Assembly: GCA_031119475.1 (NCBI GenBank) | Contig: JAVHXV010000003.1 | Location: 207,198 to 271,197 of the forward strand | Reading direction: 5' to 3' | Length of the DNA stretch: 64,000 bases | Source: Pedobacter sp. | GTDB lineage: Bacteria; Bacteroidota; Bacteroidia; Sphingobacteriales; Sphingobacteriaceae | Shown here: piece after piece, positions 61,102-64,000 of the stretch | Layout of the letters: every line of letters begins with the position of its first letter | Position numbering within the stretch: the stretch's first letter is position 1 | The notes under the pieces: model-generated | Seen by the model: the letters and a program-made list of their open reading frames with translations, nothing else | What the model was told of the DNA's origin: nothing | The model's database searches: none | Program-made: the position numbers and the translations under genes

Positions 61102-61470
61102 ATGCCCCAAAAAGAAGAGCTCTACTCCATCCCACTTCGCTTTCGTAAGACAGAAAACCTGCACATTGTTTTTTGGCTGCTCAAAGACCTCTGTTGGGTC
61201 ATGCTTTGGCGACCATTGGGCCTGATCATGATCGTGCCTACCATTGCCGCTGCAGTGCTGATTACCTGGCAGACGCGGGCCATCAAAAGCGAGCTGCTCC
61301 ACAATATTGCCGTAGTCTGCTGGATCTTTGCCAATGCCTATTGGATGGTTACCGAATTTTTCTTTGAAGACGACAGCCTCCGCTATTATGCTGTTATACC
61401 GTTTGTTCTGGGGATAATCGCGATCGCCTATTATTATCTGGGCGTACTTTTTAATCGCTACAAAGTCTAA
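61102..61470 (+). CDS. Small four-helix membrane protein of unknown function
   Basis: A 122-residue membrane protein from the ATG at 61102 (MPQKEELYSIPLRF); an ATG at 61078 lies within the inverted repeat and is less likely. Four hydrophobic segments can be seen (about 22-45, 40-65, 75-95 and 100-118). No family is recognised. It is followed 30 bp later by tex on the same strand and may be co-transcribed with it. Confidence 0.7.
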   Translation: MPQKEELYSIPLRFRKTENLHIVFWLLKDLCWVMLWRPLGLIMIVPTIAAAVLITWQTRAIKSELLHNIAVVCWIFANAYWMVTEFFFEDDSLRYYAVIPFVLGIIAIAYYYLGVLFNRYKV

Positions 61471-61487
61471 ACCCTGCTAATTTCAAT

Positions 61488-61495
61488 TATTTTTG
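61488..61495 (+). promoter_or_regulatory. TAnnTTTG-like box very close to the tex start
   Basis: TATTTTTG ends 5 bp before the tex ATG at 61501. If used, the transcript would be leaderless or nearly so. T-rich sequence makes a chance match likely. Confidence 0.25.
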
Positions 61496-61500
61496 CCGCT

Positions 61501-63819
61501 ATGCACGCATACGCCTCCACCATTGCTACCACGCTCCAGCTCGCCGCGCAACAAGTACGCGCTACCCTTAACCTATTAGAAGAGGGCGCAACTGTTCCAT
61601 TTATCTCCCGCTATCGCAAGGAGGCCACAGGAAGCTTGGATGAAGTACAGGTGGCTGCGATCAGAGACCTTTTTCAGCAATTACAGGAGCTCGATAAGCG
61701 CCGAGATGCCATTCTAAAATCCCTTACCGAACTTGGGGCACTGACACCCGAACTCTCCAAAAAAATTACCGAGGCCAAAAACCTGACCATTCTAGAAGAT
61801 ATTTATCTTCCCTACAAGCCTAAACGCAAGACACGGGCATCAATGGCCAAGGAAAAAGGATTGGAACCGCTTGCGCTCCGCATACTGGCACAGCGCGGGA
61901 TCGATCTGGTACAAGAAGCTGAGGCCTATATCAATGCTGGGAAAGGCGTGAATAATGTAGACGAAGCCCTGTCGGGAGCAAGGGACATTCTGGCAGAACT
62001 GATCAGTGAAAATACCGATGCACGGACCAAGATGCGCCATTATTTCCTCCAAAAAGCTACTTACAAAACCATAGTAGTCAGAGGCAAGGAAGAAGCTGGC
62101 CTCAAATATAAAGATTACTTCGATTGGGAAGAAAGCGCGAAGAGCGTACCCTCCCATCGCCTGTTGGCTATGCGGCGTGGAGAAGAAGAAGGATTTTTAA
62201 AATTGGATGTCCTTCCTCCAGATGAGCCTGCCATCGAACTGTTGGAAAACCTGTTCGTTACGGCAAACAATGAAGCGGCCAAACAGGTAAAACTGGCTAT
62301 TGGCGACGGATATAAACGATTGTTACGGCCGGCCATGGAAACCGAGCTCAGGACAACATCTAAACAAAAAGCAGATCAGGAAGCCATTAAGGTTTTTACC
62401 GAAAATGCCCGGCAACTGCTCTTGGCGGCGCCACTCGGCCAAAAAAATGTACTGGCCATTGATCCGGGCTTTAGGACGGGCTGCAAAATAGTGTGTTTAG
62501 ACAGACAGGGAAAATTGCTGGAAAACATCACCATCTATCCGCATACCGGTCAGGGAAACCTGAAAGATGCAGCCTGGCAACTGGAGAAATTATGCGAGAA
62601 GTACGATGTGGAAGCCATCGCCATCGGTAATGGTACCGCCGGAAGGGAGACGGAAACTTTTGTAAGGGGACTGAAGATCCCACACGTTACCGTGGTCATG
62701 GTCAACGAAAGCGGAGCATCCATTTATTCGGCTTCGCCGTTGGCCAGGGAAGAATTTCCAGATCAGGACATTACCGTACGTGGAGCGGTTTCCATTGGAC
62801 GAAGACTGATGGATCCCTTGGCAGAACTGGTCAAGATCGACCCCAGGTCAATCGGGGTAGGCCAGTACCAGCATGATGTAGACCAATCACTATTAAAACA
62901 AAGTTTGGACGATACCGTGATCAGCTGTGTGAATGCAGTGGGCGTAGAATTGAACACGGCTTCCAAGCAGGTTTTGGCCTATGTTTCAGGTCTTGGCGAA
63001 AGCCTTGCCCAAAATATTGTAAACTATCGCAATACGCATGGTGCTTTTAAAAATAGGGAAAGCCTAAAAAAGGTGCCCAGATTGGGAGAAAAAGCATTTG
63101 AACAGGCAGCCGGATTTCTGCGCATCCGTGATGCGGCCCAGGTACTCGACCAAAGTGGGGTACATCCAGAGCGATATGAACTGGTCCATCAGATGGCTAA
63201 AGACCTGGGCTGTACCGTAGACGAACTGATCAAAAATACCACACTACAGCAAAAAATCAATCTTCAGCGCTATGTAAGCGCTTCCATTGGCCTCCCCACA
63301 CTGAACGACATCATTAGGGAGTTGGCAAAACCAGGACGCGATCCGCGGGAACAATTTGAAGCTTTCAGCTTTGCGGATGGCATCAATGCGATTACAGATC
63401 TGAAAACAGGAATGAAGTTGCAAGGCATCGTAACCAACATCACCAATTTTGGGGCTTTTGTCGATATCGGCGTTCATCAGGATGGGCTTGTCCATACCAG
63501 CATGTTGGCCAATCGCTATGTAGCCAATCCGAACGATGTGGTAAAAGTGAGCCAGGTTGTTCAGGTTACCGTGGTGGATGTTGATGTTGCCAGAAAAAGG
63601 ATTTCCTTGTCGATGAAAGAAGATGGTCAACAGGTCCGGAAGACCGGAAGTCAGATAGACAGTCCAAAAGTCCGGGAGTCCAAAAGTCAGATGAATAGTC
63701 AAAAGCAGAAAGCGGAAAGCGGAAAGGCTACAGTCGAAAATCAAAAGAAAATGCAGCCTAAAGATGCAGACGGCGACCTACAAGAGAAATTGGCTAAATT
63801 GAAGGGGATGTTTAAGTAG
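61501..63819 (+). CDS. tex: Tex-family S1 RNA-binding transcription accessory protein
   Basis: A 772-residue Tex protein. The N-terminal GATVPFISRYRKEATGSLDE, the middle YqgF-like RNase H-fold with IDPGFRTGCK, the helix-hairpin-helix region (NIVNYRNTHGAFKNRE) and the S1 domain (about 637-710, GIVTNITNFGAFVDIGVHQDG) are in the normal order. Tex binds nucleic acids and affects transcription and expression of virulence and stress genes. The last 60 residues (after KRISLSMKEDG) are a low-complexity linker whose DNA is a mix of 8-base (AGTCCAAA) and 7-base (AAAGCGG) repeats identical in style to intergenic arrays. This linker is not part of the family core. Confidence 0.94.
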   Translation: MHAYASTIATTLQLAAQQVRATLNLLEEGATVPFISRYRKEATGSLDEVQVAAIRDLFQQLQELDKRRDAILKSLTELGALTPELSKKITEAKNLTILEDIYLPYKPKRKTRASMAKEKGLEPLALRILAQRGIDLVQEAEAYINAGKGVNNVDEALSGARDILAELISENTDARTKMRHYFLQKATYKTIVVRGKEEAGLKYKDYFDWEESAKSVPSHRLLAMRRGEEEGFLKLDVLPPDEPAIELLENLFVTANNEAAKQVKLAIGDGYKRLLRPAMETELRTTSKQKADQEAIKVFTENARQLLLAAPLGQKNVLAIDPGFRTGCKIVCLDRQGKLLENITIYPHTGQGNLKDAAWQLEKLCEKYDVEAIAIGNGTAGRETETFVRGLKIPHVTVVMVNESGASIYSASPLAREEFPDQDITVRGAVSIGRRLMDPLAELVKIDPRSIGVGQYQHDVDQSLLKQSLDDTVISCVNAVGVELNTASKQVLAYVSGLGESLAQNIVNYRNTHGAFKNRESLKKVPRLGEKAFEQAAGFLRIRDAAQVLDQSGVHPERYELVHQMAKDLGCTVDELIKNTTLQQKINLQRYVSASIGLPTLNDIIRELAKPGRDPREQFEAFSFADGINAITDLKTGMKLQGIVTNITNFGAFVDIGVHQDGLVHTSMLANRYVANPNDVVKVSQVVQVTVVDVDVARKRISLSMKEDGQQVRKTGSQIDSPKVRESKSQMNSQKQKAESGKATVENQKKMQPKDADGDLQEKLAKLKGMFK
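63661..63729 (+). repeat. Octamer then heptamer array inside the 3' end of tex
   Basis: Octamers AGTCCAAA, AGTCCGGG, AGTCCAAA, AGTCAGAT (63661-63692) are followed by heptamers AAAGCAG, AAAGCGG, AAAGCGG, AAAGGCT (63702-63729). The frame stays open through both and ends in a normal-looking KLAKLKGMFK tail. Confidence 0.85.
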
Positions 63820-63853
63820 GTTACAAGTTGAAGGTTGAAGGTTGAAAGTTAAA
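63819..63853 (+). repeat. Heptamer array, GGTTGAA words, starting on the tex stop codon
   Basis: GGTTACA, AGTTGAA, GGTTGAA, GGTTGAA, AGTTAAA. The first G is the last base of the tex TAG stop. Confidence 0.88.
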
Positions 63854-63934
63854 AGATCAAGGCCGAAAGAACTTGGCGACAGGCCACATCAGCTTGGACT
63901 TGCATATCGTAAGATTTTCTTCTAGGTAAAGTTT

Positions 63935-64000
63935 ACTTTTTACTTTTTACTTTTTACTTTTTACTTTTTACTTTTTACTTTTTACTTTTTACTTTTTACT
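63935..64000 (+). repeat. Heptamer array, ACTTTTT, at least nine units, runs off the window
   Basis: ACTTTTT repeats without variation from 63935 to the last base of the window, so its true length is unknown. The word is of the same type as CTTTTTA at 48403-48451. Confidence 0.93.

Overview
The window is a chromosomal segment of a Bacteroidota bacterium, most likely family Sphingobacteriaceae and close to Pedobacter. The support is three SusC/SusD outer-membrane uptake pairs, a protein with a type IX secretion C-terminal domain (gliding-motility type), the gliding lipoprotein GldD, futalosine-pathway menaquinone genes (mqnB, mqnD), a PIG-L-fused NagB, and several TAnnTTTG -7 promoter boxes. 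No rRNA, tRNA, CRISPR array, prophage or plasmid functions were seen.

Layout. 1-2.7 kb: start of prfA, lpxH, and a ferredoxin reductase/ferredoxin pair. 2.9-7.7 kb: a first SusC/SusD pair. 7.9-12.5 kb: a C-terminal processing protease, a small CsbD-like protein and a secreted beta-helix/adhesin-like protein with a T9SS tail. 13.1-33.0 kb: the most distinctive part, an apparent amino-sugar or peptidoglycan salvage island. It holds two paralogous SusC/SusD operons around a DeoR-family regulator, anhydro-MurNAc kinase (anmK), a NagB-PIG-L fusion, a NagX/HGSNAT-like membrane protein, a DUF1835 protein and a DigH-like GHL10 glycosidase. A REP palindrome/RAYT transposase cassette sits inside it. 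33-38 kb: a coiled-coil membrane protein and a very large NtrY-like sensor kinase. 38-42 kb: fabD, folE, a PTPS/queD gene, mqnB and mqnD. 42-48 kb: a co-directional minus-strand run (TPR protein, ComA-like phosphosulfolactate synthase, aroE, gldD, MBL hydrolase, LolC/E-type permease, lipoprotein). 48-64 kb: M1 aminopeptidase, ALDH7-type dehydrogenase, small hypotheticals, a SNF2 helicase, aat, a GNAT and a VOC protein, pdhB and tex.

Two non-coding signals stand out. First, nearly every long intergenic gap carries a degenerate tandem array with a strict 7-base period (sometimes 8). The arrays use a small shared vocabulary of words, often start or end exactly on a stop codon, and sometimes flank a hairpin. 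They enter the 3' ends of two genes. Second, the promoters of the two island susC genes share CGCA direct repeats at 10-bp spacing in two clusters about 103-104 bp apart, next to the DeoR gene, which suggests one co-regulated regulon.

All functional calls are from reading protein and DNA sequence by eye. No database search or folding program was run.
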